In this document: positions 1 to 11,199 of the stretch, one piece after another
Layout: every line of letters begins with the position of its first letter
Numbering within the stretch: position 1 is the first letter of the stretch
DNA from: Diphasiastrum complanatum
Taxonomy: Eukaryota > Streptophyta > Lycopodiopsida > Lycopodiales > Lycopodiaceae
DNA: 64,000 nt
Direction of reading: 5' to 3'
Assembly: GCA_029204225.1 (NCBI GenBank)
Contig: CM055095.1
Coordinates: 24,968,503 to 25,032,502, forward strand
The notes under the pieces: generated by a model
The model's database searches: none
Told to the model about the DNA's origin: nothing
What the model saw: only the letters and a program-made list of their open reading frames with translations
Program-made: the position numbers and the translations under genes

Positions 1-622
1 TGGATTCATATCTAACACTAAGATCCATTAACACTAAGCATTAACAGTACTCCATTAACACTAGATCCTCAACAGTGATAGATACTTACTCTTTTCTCTC
101 TCTCTTTCTCTCTCACAAAAAGCATAAGAATGATCAATCCCAATAAGCATCAAATCCAACAATTAGCAAATCCAAAGAAAACATGAGAGTTAGAGGAGGA
201 AAGATGGAGAGTAAGGGCATTACATATCCATTCCATAAGAAGGCCAACCTGCTTGCATTAAAAAAAAGAGAATACAAATGATTTGAATTTACCACTATAT
301 ATAGTGGATTTTAGGGCTTTGGCCTTTAATCCTATTGGCCAATTTCTACCCTAAGTATTCAAAAAGTGGAGGGAACCCATTCAAAAATTGGAGGGAACCA
401 ATTTGTATTTGAATTTTGGTGAGAACCCCTTTTATTCACTAACTTGACTATTAGGTCCTGTGGCATTAAAAGTCCCGCAAAAAGGCCTAAAGTCCTTTTA
501 TTAACTTATAATTAATCAATTAACTATGTGATCTTCGGGTTGGACTTACACACACAGGTGCCGAATCCCCCTCACCTGTTAACTATGGTTAGGGCTACTT
601 GGGATCCGCAAACCCTCCAATA
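1..622 (-). repeat. Partial gypsy LTR (3' LTR of a minus-strand element)
   Basis: The reverse complement matches, with divergence, the LTR at 34815-35559: the same start (TATTGGAGGGTTTGC here, TGTTGGAGGGTTTGC there), the same CT-rich tract and the same AATCCAACAATTAGC segment. It runs off the left edge of the window. A purine-rich tract on the minus strand (TGGTGGGGGATAC, 623-635) directly precedes it, as expected for a polypurine tract. Confidence 0.85.
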
Positions 623-689
623 GTATCCCCCACCAAAACTGGTGGCGGTCCCTCAACACCTCGCGAGATTTATTACTTTGGGATCTGGT

Positions 690-1846
690 AGCCAGATAAC
701 GGAAAGTGATCCTTTCACGTCACTTTGTTCAAGGCCTTGAGATTCACACAAATTCTTAGTTTTCCATTCTTCTTAGAAACAATGACGATTGGTAAAACTC
801 ATTCGGTATGCTCAATCTCATTAAATGAAATCGGTGTCAAGCAATCTCCGAAGCTCTTTTTTTATCAGATCCGCAACATGAGGATTACAGCGATAGAACT
901 TTGTAACCTTTGGAACTGCATCAAGTATTAAACGTATAGTATGTTCAATAACTGACGTCGGAATACCCTTGAGATCTTTATAAGTCCATGCAAAGCAATC
1001 TTGATACTTAATAAGTAACGTGTATAGCACTTGAAACTATTCAGGATTAAGTTGTGATCCAAACTCTTACAATTTTTTGTGGTTCTCCTGGTTCAGCAAG
1101 ATTCATAGGTTGTGTCCTAGTAGCCGGGCCATCGTAAACATCTTTCGATCCAGGCACTTGTTCTTCGGGTTCACAATGCACTTTTGGTAACATGATAACC
1201 ACGTCATCCAGTGTATATTGTTTAAAATGCTCGGGCATTTCATGCTGAACTTCATCTGCTTGTTCTTTGTCAAAAGGATTTGTCTTGGATCTTCGCTTAG
1301 CCTACTTAGCAAGAATCAATCGTGGAGGTAATTACTATAAACTCTTTTTCGAAGGTGAAGACTTCCTAGATGGTGATGTCTTGCAAAAACTCTGACTTGA
1401 GGAATCTTCATCAACTTTCTCTTTTCCTTTGTCCAATAAGGGTGGCACATTCTTTGTATCAATCTTTTGAGGAGGATTTTCCCATTTCAGGACCGTATTA
1501 TAATGTTGTTTGGCTTGTTTCTTCGTCACTGAACCTATGATCATGTCTTCTTTCAATATAACTACTTCTGGCAGTTTTATTGTTGGTTCATCAGGAATAT
1601 TACGCACTCCAAAAATCTGGTCGAATCCATATGATTTAGAATCTGCTCATCAGTAAGTTCTGCATTGTCATCATAAGTCATGGCATGACTCACAAGAATG
1701 AGTTCATTTTCAATCGATTCTGGTATAGGCTCCGTTGATATCGGAGCTACATTTAGCACATTCAATGGAAAAGTGATCAGTGTATCCAAAGTTCGATCCG
1801 ATAATAAAATCTCGCTCAAATCGGATTGATTATCTTGTTGACACAT
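690..1846 (-). pseudogene. Gypsy pol remnant: pre-RT linker and N-terminal reverse transcriptase
   Basis: The minus strand encodes, in several frames, the linker before a Ty3/gypsy reverse transcriptase (LAEPGEPQKIVRVWITT near 1050-1110). The start of the RT follows at 821-1030 with FAWTYKDLKGIP and a degenerate NPHVADLIKKELRRLL helix. A shifted frame continues to about 690 (VSKKNGKLRICVNLKALN, then KDHFPL). The palm with the catalytic aspartates, RNase H and integrase are absent; sequence passes directly into the 3' end of the element and the LTR. Frameshifts and stops make it non-functional. It belongs to the family of the element at 20253-35559, which lacks exactly this RT portion. Confidence 0.7.
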
Positions 1847-2900
1847 ATATAGGCAAGATTGATGAAATCCATGTTGATTCTCCTTGAGAAGGCTCTCTCA
1901 TGAATACCCATTGCCATAAGTAGAGGATCCACAAGGGCCATCCACTGAGTGACCATTCTTGTGCTAGGAAGGATCATGATGTCCGTTGCAGTTGGAAAAC
2001 CACGATGGATAGTATAACGAGACGACTAAGACGTATTTGTTGAAGACATGATGGAAAAGAGCAAAAACTGAGAGTAATGAGCGCGAGTGTATATCTAAAA
2101 ACATTATGGAAAGTTTTGAAGGCTTTGGTCGCTGGAAAAATTGGCAAGAGCTTTGCTAGCACAAGTGAGGAATGAATCAAATTCAACCAACTTATAGGTG
2201 AATTTAGAGGGTCCATTACACAGAATATTAGTTTGGCTGATCAGTTCTGAACCAAAATTTGCAGGCTTGTTCAGTATCATGAAAATAGACTAAAAAAATC
2301 TCAGCGAAGGTTTTTGAGGCTCTGAACCTATCCGACGAATGTTTTTTAGGTCTCACGAAGGAAATCCTTCGCCCAAGTATTGTCATAAATGCAAATTTTC
2401 AGGATCTGAATCTATAGTCGACCTAAATTTGGCATTTTAAATCCATCTGGCATGTCAGTGAAGGTTTCTAAGAAGACTAAGGTGCTCGACAAAGGTTCCC
2501 AAAATGGCATATTGCTGATCATTCGCCTAACTCCAAAACAGGTACCAACTGGTGAAAATAACATTCGCCCAACTCAGTATGGGTATATCTAAGGTGGATC
2601 TGGCTTCTGAAAACTCGGCGAACAATTCTAACACAATTTGTGCAAAAAATGACCAAAAAAGTAAATTCTCAAGTCAATTTCCCATAAAGATCTGACTACT
2701 CCTGATCTTAAGACATTTCTTCCTACAACTCAAAGACACAAGAACATTCTGAAGCCTCATTGTAGACATCAAGTTAGGACTTAAAGCAATTATTTCAACA
2801 CCCTACAGGTCAAGGATATAATAACACTCTGAAGCCTCATTGCTAAAGCTCACATGCATTAGAAAGTTTCATTCGAGACTTTGGCAAAACCTATTGCTTT
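1845..2900 (-). mobile_element. Gypsy remnant: spacer and start of accessory ORF3
   Basis: The minus strand at about 2050-1845 is homologous to the start of the accessory frame at 31891-32090 of the complete gypsy (shared VTQWM, PLL.AMGIHER and RINMDFI). At 2216-2650 it matches the preceding spacer (31260-31735), including its repeated GCGAAGG/CCTTCGC motifs. In the complete element this region lies 3' of integrase; here it lies 5' of the RT fragment, so the copy is rearranged. The upstream limit (about 2900) is approximate. Confidence 0.6.
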
Positions 2901-3859
2901 AACATTTGAAATACGTAACATTTCATTTCATAGTTGCTCTTCATTCCTAGGGTGTGATTGATTTTTGCATGAGAGTTACATACTGCATGAGAGTCTTCCG
3001 TAGAGCATCTCCATAACACATTTTCATCCATCTATCCATCTTCAGACCCCCTTGTACAGTAGTTTAGGATATTTGAGAAACATGAGAAATCCATGTCAAG
3101 TTAGAATTGATTCTGCATCTCATTGCCATATTAATCTTCAAGTCAACTTCAGCAAGATCGAAACAAATTTAGTTAAAATTTGTTCAATCTTTAGTCCGGT
3201 CGCATGTTCGATGTGTTTCACACACCGATTCAATCCTGAACATGACTAGTTATCAGCAACAACATCCCCACCAACAGATTTTGGGTGAGGGGGAGAGAGT
3301 GGATCTGCTTGGATCCACTAAAGTAGTTACGCTGCCAACAACAACATCAGGAAGATCGACAGCCAAGGTCACAAGTCAAATATGAAAAAGGCAAGGCTAA
3401 GAAGACATATGTGCAATCCAAAGTGACTCAATCAGAAGAAGTATTTCAGTCACGACGAAGATCCTTCAGAAAAGAGAAACACAAACATTGAAAAATCAGT
3501 CTCCTTCTTCAACCGGCCTTCTATGCCCATTCTCATGCCTATCGTCAACACCATCTACCAATGACACCACCTCCACCCTTCCTTCCATCTGTTTGTTTAT
3601 CATCAATTTACTGTTCTTCTGAGAAATCCCTAGTTTTTTATAGTCTTACCGAAGCAGCTGATAGATCATTGCAAGTGTCTTACGGAGACCAACTGCCACC
3701 TACAATGGTTGGTGAGCTCCTCACCCAGTAAGTGGTGGTCAAAGCTCGATATTGCAAGGTCCAAGGCTGCAACTGTAGAACTTAAGCACATGACAAAATT
3801 ATTACAACGTCAATCCGTCCATTCTGCCTGGTTTGGGCATTGCAATATCAAGAACACAT
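2901..3859. other. Unassigned stretch
   Basis: No convincing gene. Short open stretches on the plus strand (a Gln/His-rich frame from 3241, and a frame with VSYGDQLPP near 3680) are broken by stops and not recognised. It may be older retroelement debris. Confidence 0.3.
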
Positions 3860-4832
3860 CTAATAAATGCCATAAAGCCTGGTAACAGGCAGAAACAGTT
3901 CTGAAGAAGTAAAGGAAATAACCAACAAATCCTCTGGAGCAGGGGATCTGTCAACAATCATATAGTGATGTTTCCATTTGAAGAAATACATCATATTCTT
4001 GTGAACTTTGCTCGTTCCTTTGTTAGAGCCATGAAGAATGATTTCCAAATCATGATCTAGAGAACTATTGGAAGTATCTAGCCAACGTTCAAGGCTAGAG
4101 TCATATACATATACATAAGGTTGCTTACCTAAACAACAAACCATGACCACCCTATATGTTTTTGTGATTTCTCGCACTTCTAACATCAACTCCATGACCT
4201 TTACATTCCTATCAAAATGCTTTCTTGGCAAGATGATGTAGCTTTTGTTTATTGGATTGAATATGATTGGTTTAATATAGCTTGCTGAAAAAGAATAGAT
4301 GGTTGTAAATTGAGCAACACATATCGATCCTTTACTACTACCAAACATAGTACTAAAGCTATTTAGTACTAGAGACTAGGTTGGATTTTGGGAGAACAAA
4401 TAATAGGCATTATAAAAAGATGAACATTTGGATTTATACTTGATGATTGTCCCTCACATGGGACATTATATATTGTGCCAATTTAATCAATCTTCCTTGA
4501 ACCACCACAAAATGCTCTTGAATGATCCAGTCTTCCATTGTACCTTCTGTTGCACGGTACTTATGTTGGAGCATGGATTTGAAAATGTCATAATAACATG
4601 GTTTGCTCGGATAAGTGAAGCATTGCAATACGATGAGAAAGACTTTCAAAGGAAGCCAAATGTTTATATCCCTGTGTTGATTGATGTGTCTTCTAGCTAT
4701 TAGTTTCCTATAAAATGCCAAAATAAAGTTCTTCTCGTGAACAAAAGCTATACGTTGGGGATACATAAGACAAACAAGATGCATAACATATCTTATTAGT
4801 TTTAGGATAACATTAAAATTGAGGGTACACAT
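3860..4832 (-). pseudogene. F-box-associated-like protein, decayed
   Basis: Two minus-strand reading frames lie in tandem. The downstream one (4348-3860, 162 aa, true ATG) contains a pattern typical of the C-terminal region of plant F-box proteins: IIFNPINKSYIILP, then TKTYRVVMVCCLGKQPYVYVYDSS followed by a W and later hydrophobic strands. Such regions bind substrates of SCF ubiquitin ligases. The upstream one (4832-4434, 132 aa) has a weak LPLKVFLIVLQ stretch that could be a degenerate F-box helix. Stop codons between 4348 and 4434 separate them, and no intact F-box is visible. This is either a pseudogene or a gene with an unrecognised intron. Family assignment rests on pattern recognition only. 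Confidence 0.4.
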
Positions 4833-7098
4833 GTTCTTTTATACGAATTTATAAACAAAATCAAGGCATATCATAAACCACTACAAAAAACCATCCAATA
4901 AGAACATTTGTAGAACTATATTCAAATTTTAAAGTCTCATGGATCACAAAACTTTATGAAGATCTAGTGCAGTATTCAGATCACAGATCACAACCACAAT
5001 CAACATAGCTCAAGCACCTCAAGCTCTCAAAGATTAATCTATTGGTATACCTTTACATCTATTGCTTTTCATTTATGATAGCATAAGCAAGATTCGCTTT
5101 TACTTGCTTTGTTTAATGTATAAACGATGGCATAAGGAGGGCGCTGGATCGTGATCCATCACCCTCTGAGAAAACCATACATACTATGCATGTTTACCAC
5201 TTTGATCAGAGGTAGGATTAAGCTGAAAAACGCGATGGAATACCCTCATCGCAATGCCTTGTGGAGGTTTCCATCATTTTACATAAGATATATGGCAATG
5301 CACATTGAAACCACATACTGATAGTGCGCTGGCAATGCGCTACTACTACATGCAATCTCATACACGTTATGAGGCTTGATTGGTATACTTTATGTGGCAA
5401 ATGTATGATGAAACTACACGTTGGTAATGCGTTGACAGCACGTTGTTGCTTCATGCAACCTTCTGCATATGTGGCTTGATCGGTATGTTTTATTAATCAT
5501 GAACAAACTTGCTGGAGCATCGATTACCTTACTAGCACGTTACGTGATTGATTGAACCTCTATTCACATAACTATGAGGCCCTTTCAGCGTTGAAAGGAC
5601 AACGATGACCACACTTTTGTTTGTGTAACTATCTGCCTCTTCAATGATAATGCGGATGCATAGCTAGCCAGCATGGTATGATGATCACCACATGAGGTAT
5701 GAGTTATGGCAAATGATATGCAAATGGTGAGCAAATGCAATATGACTCTTACTTTACACAAATTTTCCTACTACAAGGTTGCATCCCGATTCCATTATTG
5801 GAGTTGATTATGCTTTTATACGGGTTTGCATTCCAAAGAACATCTTCGTGAAGTTTATATATGTGTTTCTTTTAATCCTTTTTTTACTAAAAGTAGAGAT
5901 TACATTTCGTAATGGAGATGTAATACGATTAGCAATGCTTTTCATGCTATTATTGTTGTGGCAAAAACTAGACTCGAAGAACTTCTATTACCAGTCTCTG
6001 AAGGAAGTATCATTCATAAACAAATATGGCTTCCTCACTTCTCACGTGACATCTATTCAGGTTAGTATTGCAACACTTCACCTCGTGTATTGGTTTACAA
6101 AAAAGGTAATGGGGTATAGAATTGGAAAAATTCATGCATAGGAATGGTTATAAGAAATGGTAATGGCTTACACTTATAACAGAATAGCTTAAGCTATCGT
6201 ATTTATACCTCTCGTTTGGCAATGATAAACACCCATATATAAACTCGGGCTACACAAATGATGACTGTGCTGGTTTTTTTTGCAATAAGTGAGTTTTAAA
6301 AATAATAATACAAGTATTGATAACCTACACGCCCTTAAGGTACATGGATTTGTACAAGGGATCGCCACATTTGTAGGGATTGGTATGGCACGGGATCAAC
6401 CCTAATCCTATTACAAATGTTAGGGTAAAATATTTGGCTAAAATACGTACTGGTAATAATATACTAAAAAGATTTAGAATTTTAAAATTTTATGAAACTG
6501 GGCGATAACTAGCGTACTCTTGGAAAGCATAAATATGTTCAAGAGTCTCGAAAATGGTACTATGCCGATTATGAATTCATATATTGGTATGGCATGGATT
6601 TTTCCCATATCTGAGTCCATTCCATGCTATCTCTTGTTTGCAAATTGCAACTTATATAATGCAGTTGTTTTTCAAATACATAAGTATTTACATTATAAAT
6701 GGATACCGAATAGTACCATAAGACTGATCAGAATGGCGGAATGCCCTGATACGATGATAATATGGGAAAGCCTATCGCTAATAATTATGTGTTACATAGG
6801 GGAGATTGGACTATATTTTATTATCAAATATTTTAAGTTGTTAAGATGCTAAACTTATTTTGGACATGGATAACAATTGACATTCAGCATTGACACCTGT
6901 CTTCCTCATTGTGCTAACTTCTACGGTTTTAGTTGGTGGGATGGTGGCAAGTACCAGCTGGATGTCTTGAAATTTGTTTCGCTATACAGTGCTTTCTTTC
7001 TTTGAAGTACTATATGCTTTCGTCTATGTTTTACCTTGTTGGATTATGAATAAAGGTTTCAAAAGGTTTGGTCTTGCTTTGGCAAGAGGAGCTATGTT
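4833..7098. other. AT-rich stretch without a recognisable gene
   Basis: Two moderately long plus-strand frames (5779-6141, hydrophobic, 120 aa without an ATG start; 6520-6852, 110 aa) resemble no family I know and have no neighbouring exon-like sequence. I treat them as chance frames. An imperfect direct repeat at 5307-5495 is listed separately. Confidence 0.35.
5307..5495. repeat. Imperfect direct repeat, period about 103 bp
   Basis: Two diverged copies start with GAAACCACATACTG (5307) and GAAACTACACGTTGG (5410). Both contain a GTAATGCG/GCAATGCG core, CATGCAA and GGCTTGAT(T/C)GGTAT. Function unknown. Confidence 0.5.
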
Positions 7099-7344
7099 TT
7101 GTTAATATCTCTCTATGCATCCTTGAGGTGTAAATCCGACTATCCTTTGGAGGATGCTGTTGATCTTGGTTACGGGGAGCCCCTTCCTCCAACTAATCGA
7201 TTCATACAAACTTTGATCTGTTGTATGAAAAGAGCTGTGATGCTACATAGTTTTATTACTGAAATTGATCATGTTATCTGTAATGCTGCTGGACCTGAAA
7301 ATAAAGTGCTCTGTATGATTGATCTCTTGGATACCTTACATTGA
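7099..7344 (+). CDS. Unrecognised short reading frame
   Basis: An open stretch of 81 codons (no ATG at its 5' end) includes PLPPTNRFIQTLICC and ends near MIDLLDTLH. A related-looking open stretch upstream (about 6940-6980, FSWWDGGKYQLDVLKF) is in another frame. The composition looks protein-like, but I recognise no family. It lies between AT-rich DNA and the LTR of a copia derivative, so it may be an older transposon's coding remnant, possibly linked to the Penelope-like element beyond 10886. Confidence 0.25.
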   Translation: MLISLYASLRCKSDYPLEDAVDLGYGEPLPPTNRFIQTLICCMKRAVMLHSFITEIDHVICNAAGPENKVLCMIDLLDTLH

Positions 7345-7597
7345 GTAAAAATTTACATGGATTATGGTAGATACCGTATCGACCTTTTAGGTAATGTGGA
7401 AAATTTTGTTGTTGATATGGCTAGTCTTGCTAATAAATACTAGGAGGAAGAGAGATTTTATAACCAAAATATAAGAAAAGTCCTTGTCTGCCTTGAAAAA
7501 GAAAATGATTCTTGTTTGCCGAACCAATGCCTACCATTCCTGATACACGCCTCTCTCCATACCCTCTTGTTTTCCTAGATGAGTTGGACGAAGATAG

Positions 7598-8210
7598 TGA
7601 TGACAAATCTGCACCCTGAAAAATGCAAATTCCAGCCAGAACTCTGGTGACAAACTGATAAAAAGTCTCACAAACGATTCGCAAAACTTTTGCGAACTCG
7701 AATTATTTACATTCGAGAATAATTCATGTTGGATCAATCAGGGTCTATAACGTAACAATCTCAAATTATTTCTGTTTGAGAATAATTCGTGTAGGATCAA
7801 TCATGCTCTGTAACGCAACAAAATGAAACGAAACAAAATCTAGACAAAAATGAAACGAAGCGAAGCGAAACTTAAGTGAGCTCTGAAATTGATTTACACT
7901 TATAGCCAAGTGATCGCAAAACAAAACGAAGCACAAAGCGAAAACATTCGCGAACAAAATCAGTTGGTCATTGCCGACTATGTCATTCCTACAATCCTTT
8001 AGAGTGTAGTTAGACACTGTTGATCTACATTAACAAATTAATATGGCATTCAACAAATCAGACCAATGTGTGGAATTAAATAAACAAGTGAATCAGACAC
8101 ACAAATAATATCAGACAAAAATACATTCGAGATCAGTCAATCATAAGATTAATGAGTGCAAAACAACTACAATATTAACTATTGATCTTCTGATTTTTCG
8201 AGCACTGCAT
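7598..8210 (-). repeat. 3' LTR of the copia derivative
   Basis: Direct repeat of 10242-10885. Plus-strand termini are TGATGACAAATC and GAGCACTGCA (TG...CA). Both copies carry clustered AACGAAAC/GAAGCGAAAC-type motifs and a duplicated CGAGAATAATTC(A/G)TGT(T/A)GGATCAAT segment. Confidence 0.85.
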
Positions 8211-8471
8211 GACAGATCCACCCAGTGCATTGGCGTGAGAGAAATACAGTTCTCTCACGAATAATGTCTCGCTTACTAGCGGACTTGGATCTACAGATCC
8301 TCTACAAAATTGTCTCGCTCACAGGTGGACATGTATTCAGTATCTCTTGCTTTTTATTATGCATCAAACAAAAAGTATATAGATCACGAACTTTTTCGTG
8401 TCGCGTCGTGTAACTTTCAGATAAGAAGGATTAAACATCTACAACTAATCTTGAATTACAAGAGTGGCAGA

Positions 8472-8925
8472 TTAGCCACGATCTAGATTACTTCTACTGA
8501 TGTCATGACATCTGATCAAATATGTGTATCCCATGGTACTTGATTGATCTTCTTGGTCAGTTGAGGAGCACGAATGACTTCGTGTCATGTCGAGTCGTGT
8601 CGTGTCGTGTCGCCTTTTGTCAAAAAGTTCAGGATTGAAAGCTAGCAAAGCTTTGACATTAGAAACATTTTGTTTCTTCAGCTCCCTTCTAAAGCATGAT
8701 AGCTTGACGACACCAAGACTGCTCCTCTGTTTCTCGAATAGGCCCTTGTCTAAGGCTTTCGTGAAAATGTCAGCCACCATCTCCTTTGTTCCAATAAAGG
8801 TAGTCTGCAATATCTTCTTCCCAATCAGATCCTTTATTAGGTGGTACTTGATCGCAATGTGTTTCATCCTTGAGTGAAACATAGGGTCTTTGGTCAGATG
8901 TATTGCAGATGTATTGTCCATCTAC
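8472..8925 (-). pseudogene. Copia RNase H C-terminal fragment
   Basis: The minus strand encodes the end of a Ty1/copia RNase H: MDNTSAIHL, then MFHSRMKHIAIKYHLI and MVADIFTKALDK, the usual order of the family's last conserved blocks. The N-terminal catalytic part (normally a DADWAG-type block) is missing because the preceding RT joins here directly with a frame change. The frame runs on into non-conserved sequence toward the 3' LTR. Confidence 0.8.
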
Positions 8926-8937
8926 AAAACCAGAGGT

Positions 8938-9435
8938 TCATTCCTCGGACGATTTTGCAAGCATTGGAGTATTTGCTCCTTTGCAATTCAGCATCCCAAA
9001 ATCTTCTAGGATTTTTTGGGTATATTTGGACTGATGAAGGTGTAGCTTACCTCCCTCATAGTCCCTGTCAATCTGTACGCCAAGGTAACACCTGGCTTCT
9101 CCCAGATCTACAATCTCGAAATGTTTCGAGATATCACTCTTCACTTCAGCAATAAGCCTCTCACTCTTACAGAGTATGAAAGTGTCGTCCACATACGCAG
9201 CCACAATGATGATCTTCTCATTTTTAATTCTTATATAGACATTGGAATCAGCCATTAGTGGCCGTTCTCCTGTCTGCTTTGTGCTGATTTGTTTCTTGGG
9301 TTCAGGTGACAATCCATGGCTGCATGACCCTTCTTGTGGAAGTGGATACACTCGATCTTCGGATTGAGCCAGCACGAATCGATAGTATGCCCTTCGCGTC
9401 TGCATCTCATGCAGGTATTCTTGTCTCCACTTCAC
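8938..9435 (-). pseudogene. Fused gag zinc knuckle and copia reverse transcriptase palm
   Basis: One open frame of 165 codons. A second frame overlapping its 5' half (9435-9260) spells a gag zinc-knuckle region (CRRCRREGHT followed by CIHFHKKGHAAMDC). From residue about 60 the frame itself is reverse transcriptase: DSNVYIR, VAAYVDDTFI with the YVDD catalytic motif, DLGEARCYLGVQI and KYTQKILEDFGM. Protease, integrase and the RT N-terminus, normally more than 700 residues, are deleted between knuckle and palm. The protein cannot be active as written but could reflect an expressed gag-type derivative mobilised in trans. Confidence 0.75.
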
Positions 9436-10140
9436 TGTTTTGACCTCCCTTTATTCTTCCATTTGCCTTTGCTGCTTCCTTCTGGTTGCTGATCATGATC
9501 CTGCTTTCGATCTGAGTCCCTCTTAGGCTTGGATTGTTTCTTTGTCTTTTCCTTGTTGTTGTAGAGGGCTTGGTTAGAACCATCCTTGTGATCAAGGTGC
9601 TCTTTAGCCTCGACTTCCTCTCAAATATCGACAATTGCCTTTTCGAGTGTCATTGTAGGATCCTTTGCTAGCAGGGTTTTGGTTGTCTGGAAGGATCTTG
9701 GTAAGGCTCTCAACAGATAAGTGAGCTGCTTCTCTGTTGACTCTGCATTTTCTACTGCGAAATTGTGTAGTGATAGGAAAAGATCCTTCAACTGATCTTC
9801 AAGCATCATTATCTAATCGCATGATTTCGTCTTAAATCTTGTGAGTAGTGTATCCCACATCTCTTTCACTTTAGAGAGTGTAGCCAAGTCACGTGTGAGG
9901 CTATCCTCAATGGATGGCGATAACAAGGCTATTGCCTTGTCATTCTTCTCCCTCCATTCGCGTAGCTCCTTGCCTGTCGTTGTAGGCATCTCCTCGGTGC
10001 CATCGACCTAGGGGAATAATCCTTCACCCTTTAATATCAGCGAGGTCTTAACTTTCCATACAAGGAAGTTAGATCCTGACGAATCCAGAACTGTACAAAT
10101 CTTGGATTTATGCTGCTGATTGAAGCCATTGCTCCTGAAT
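9407..10140 (-). pseudogene. Copia gag (capsid) remnant
   Basis: Minus-strand frames at 9621-9809 (LKDLFLSLHNFAVENAESTE, LLRALPRSFQTTKTLL) and 9407-9634 show the C-terminal half of a Ty1/copia capsid protein of the UBN2/DUF4219 type. Upstream sequence to about 10140 keeps weak capsid-like coding with several stops. Next to it is the primer site, giving the normal PBS-gag order. Confidence 0.65.
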
Positions 10141-10227
10141 TTGTGTTCACTTATTGATGGTTGTTTGTTTGAATGCTTAGACCCTTTGCTCTGATAGCTT
10201 TTTGGCTATGTTAGACTATGACAAGGT

Positions 10228-10240
10228 GGATCTGATACCA
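10228..10240 (-). other. Primer binding site (tRNA-iMet type)
   Basis: The minus strand reads TGGTATCAGATCC, close to the canonical plant copia site TGGTATCAGAGC, directly next to the LTR end at 10242. Confidence 0.85.
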
Positions 10241-10241
10241 C

Positions 10242-10885
10242 TGATGGCAAATCTGCACCCTGAAAAATGCAAATTCCAGCTTGAACTTTGGTGACAAACT
10301 GATAAAAGGTCTCACGAACGACTTGCAAAACTTTTGCGAACTCGAATTATTTTCATTCGAGAATAATTCGTGTTGGATCAATTAGGGTCTATAACATAAC
10401 AAACTCACATTATTTCTGTTCGAAAATAATTTGTGTAGGATCAATCATGCTCTGTAACGCAACAAAACAAAACGAAACAAAATCTAGATGAAAACGAAAC
10501 AAAGCGAAACTTAAGTGAGCTCTGAAATTGATTTACGCTTATAGCCAAGTGATCGCGAAACGAAGCGAAATGAAACGAAGCACAAAGCGAAAACATTCGT
10601 GAACAAAAATTGTTCGTCAAGAATTCAGATATGACTGTTGGTCACTGCCGGCTATGTCATAGGCTACAATTCTTCAAAGTGTAGTCAGACACTGCTGATC
10701 TACGTTAACAAATTAATATGGCATTTAACAAATCAGACCAATGTGCATAATTAAATAAACAAGTGAATCAGACACACGAATAATATCAAACAAAAATACA
10801 TTCGAGATCAGTCAATTATACAGATTAATAAGTGCATAACAACTACAATATTAACTATTGATCTTCTGATTTTTCGAGCACTGCA
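10242..10885 (-). repeat. 5' LTR of the copia derivative
   Basis: Direct repeat partner of 7598-8210, about 30 bp longer because of small indels (an extra TTGTTCGTCAAGAATTC region near 10609). Its primer-site neighbour identifies it as the 5' LTR on the minus strand. Confidence 0.85.
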
Positions 10886-11199
10886 TGCACTTTGACACCG
10901 GTTTTAGTAGAATGAATATGCACTAGGCCAGAATTGGAAGAGACCCTTTTTCGAATATAGATGTGGTGACAAGTGCAAGAATAACTCTTCTATTGTTTGG
11001 TTTGATCATGCTGTCTGGTTCATAATAAACAATCTGAGTAAGTTTTTCCCTGGTGCATCCTTGCAAAATCAGTTGAATGCGTTCTTCCTTTGGCTACACA
11101 AGCCTGCTAGAGACGTGGTCAAGTCACACCTCACTTTCCTCTTTATACGCCAACACATGATTAATGCATCTATATAGTTAGCCGCAAACCCCTCTGCCA

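Larger units (their letters stand above)
7598..10885 (-). mobile_element. Copia-type LTR retrotransposon deletion derivative
   Basis: Two direct LTRs (7598-8210 and 10242-10885) bracket 2 kb of minus-strand internal sequence. The primer site TGGTATCAGATCC (complement of 10228-10240) lies just inside the right LTR, which fixes the minus orientation. Internal order on the minus strand is gag, zinc knuckle, reverse transcriptase palm, RNase H tail. Protease, integrase and most of the RT fingers are missing. I see no target duplication (GATAG on the left, TGCAC on the right), so one edge may have been altered. Confidence 0.85.

Noticed and set aside
5779-6852. Two 110-120-codon frames as genes
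   Set aside because: Not recognised, AT-biased hydrophobic composition, no splice or regulatory support.
7598-10885. Target-site duplication for the copia derivative
   Set aside because: The five bases outside the two LTRs (GATAG and TGCAC) do not match.
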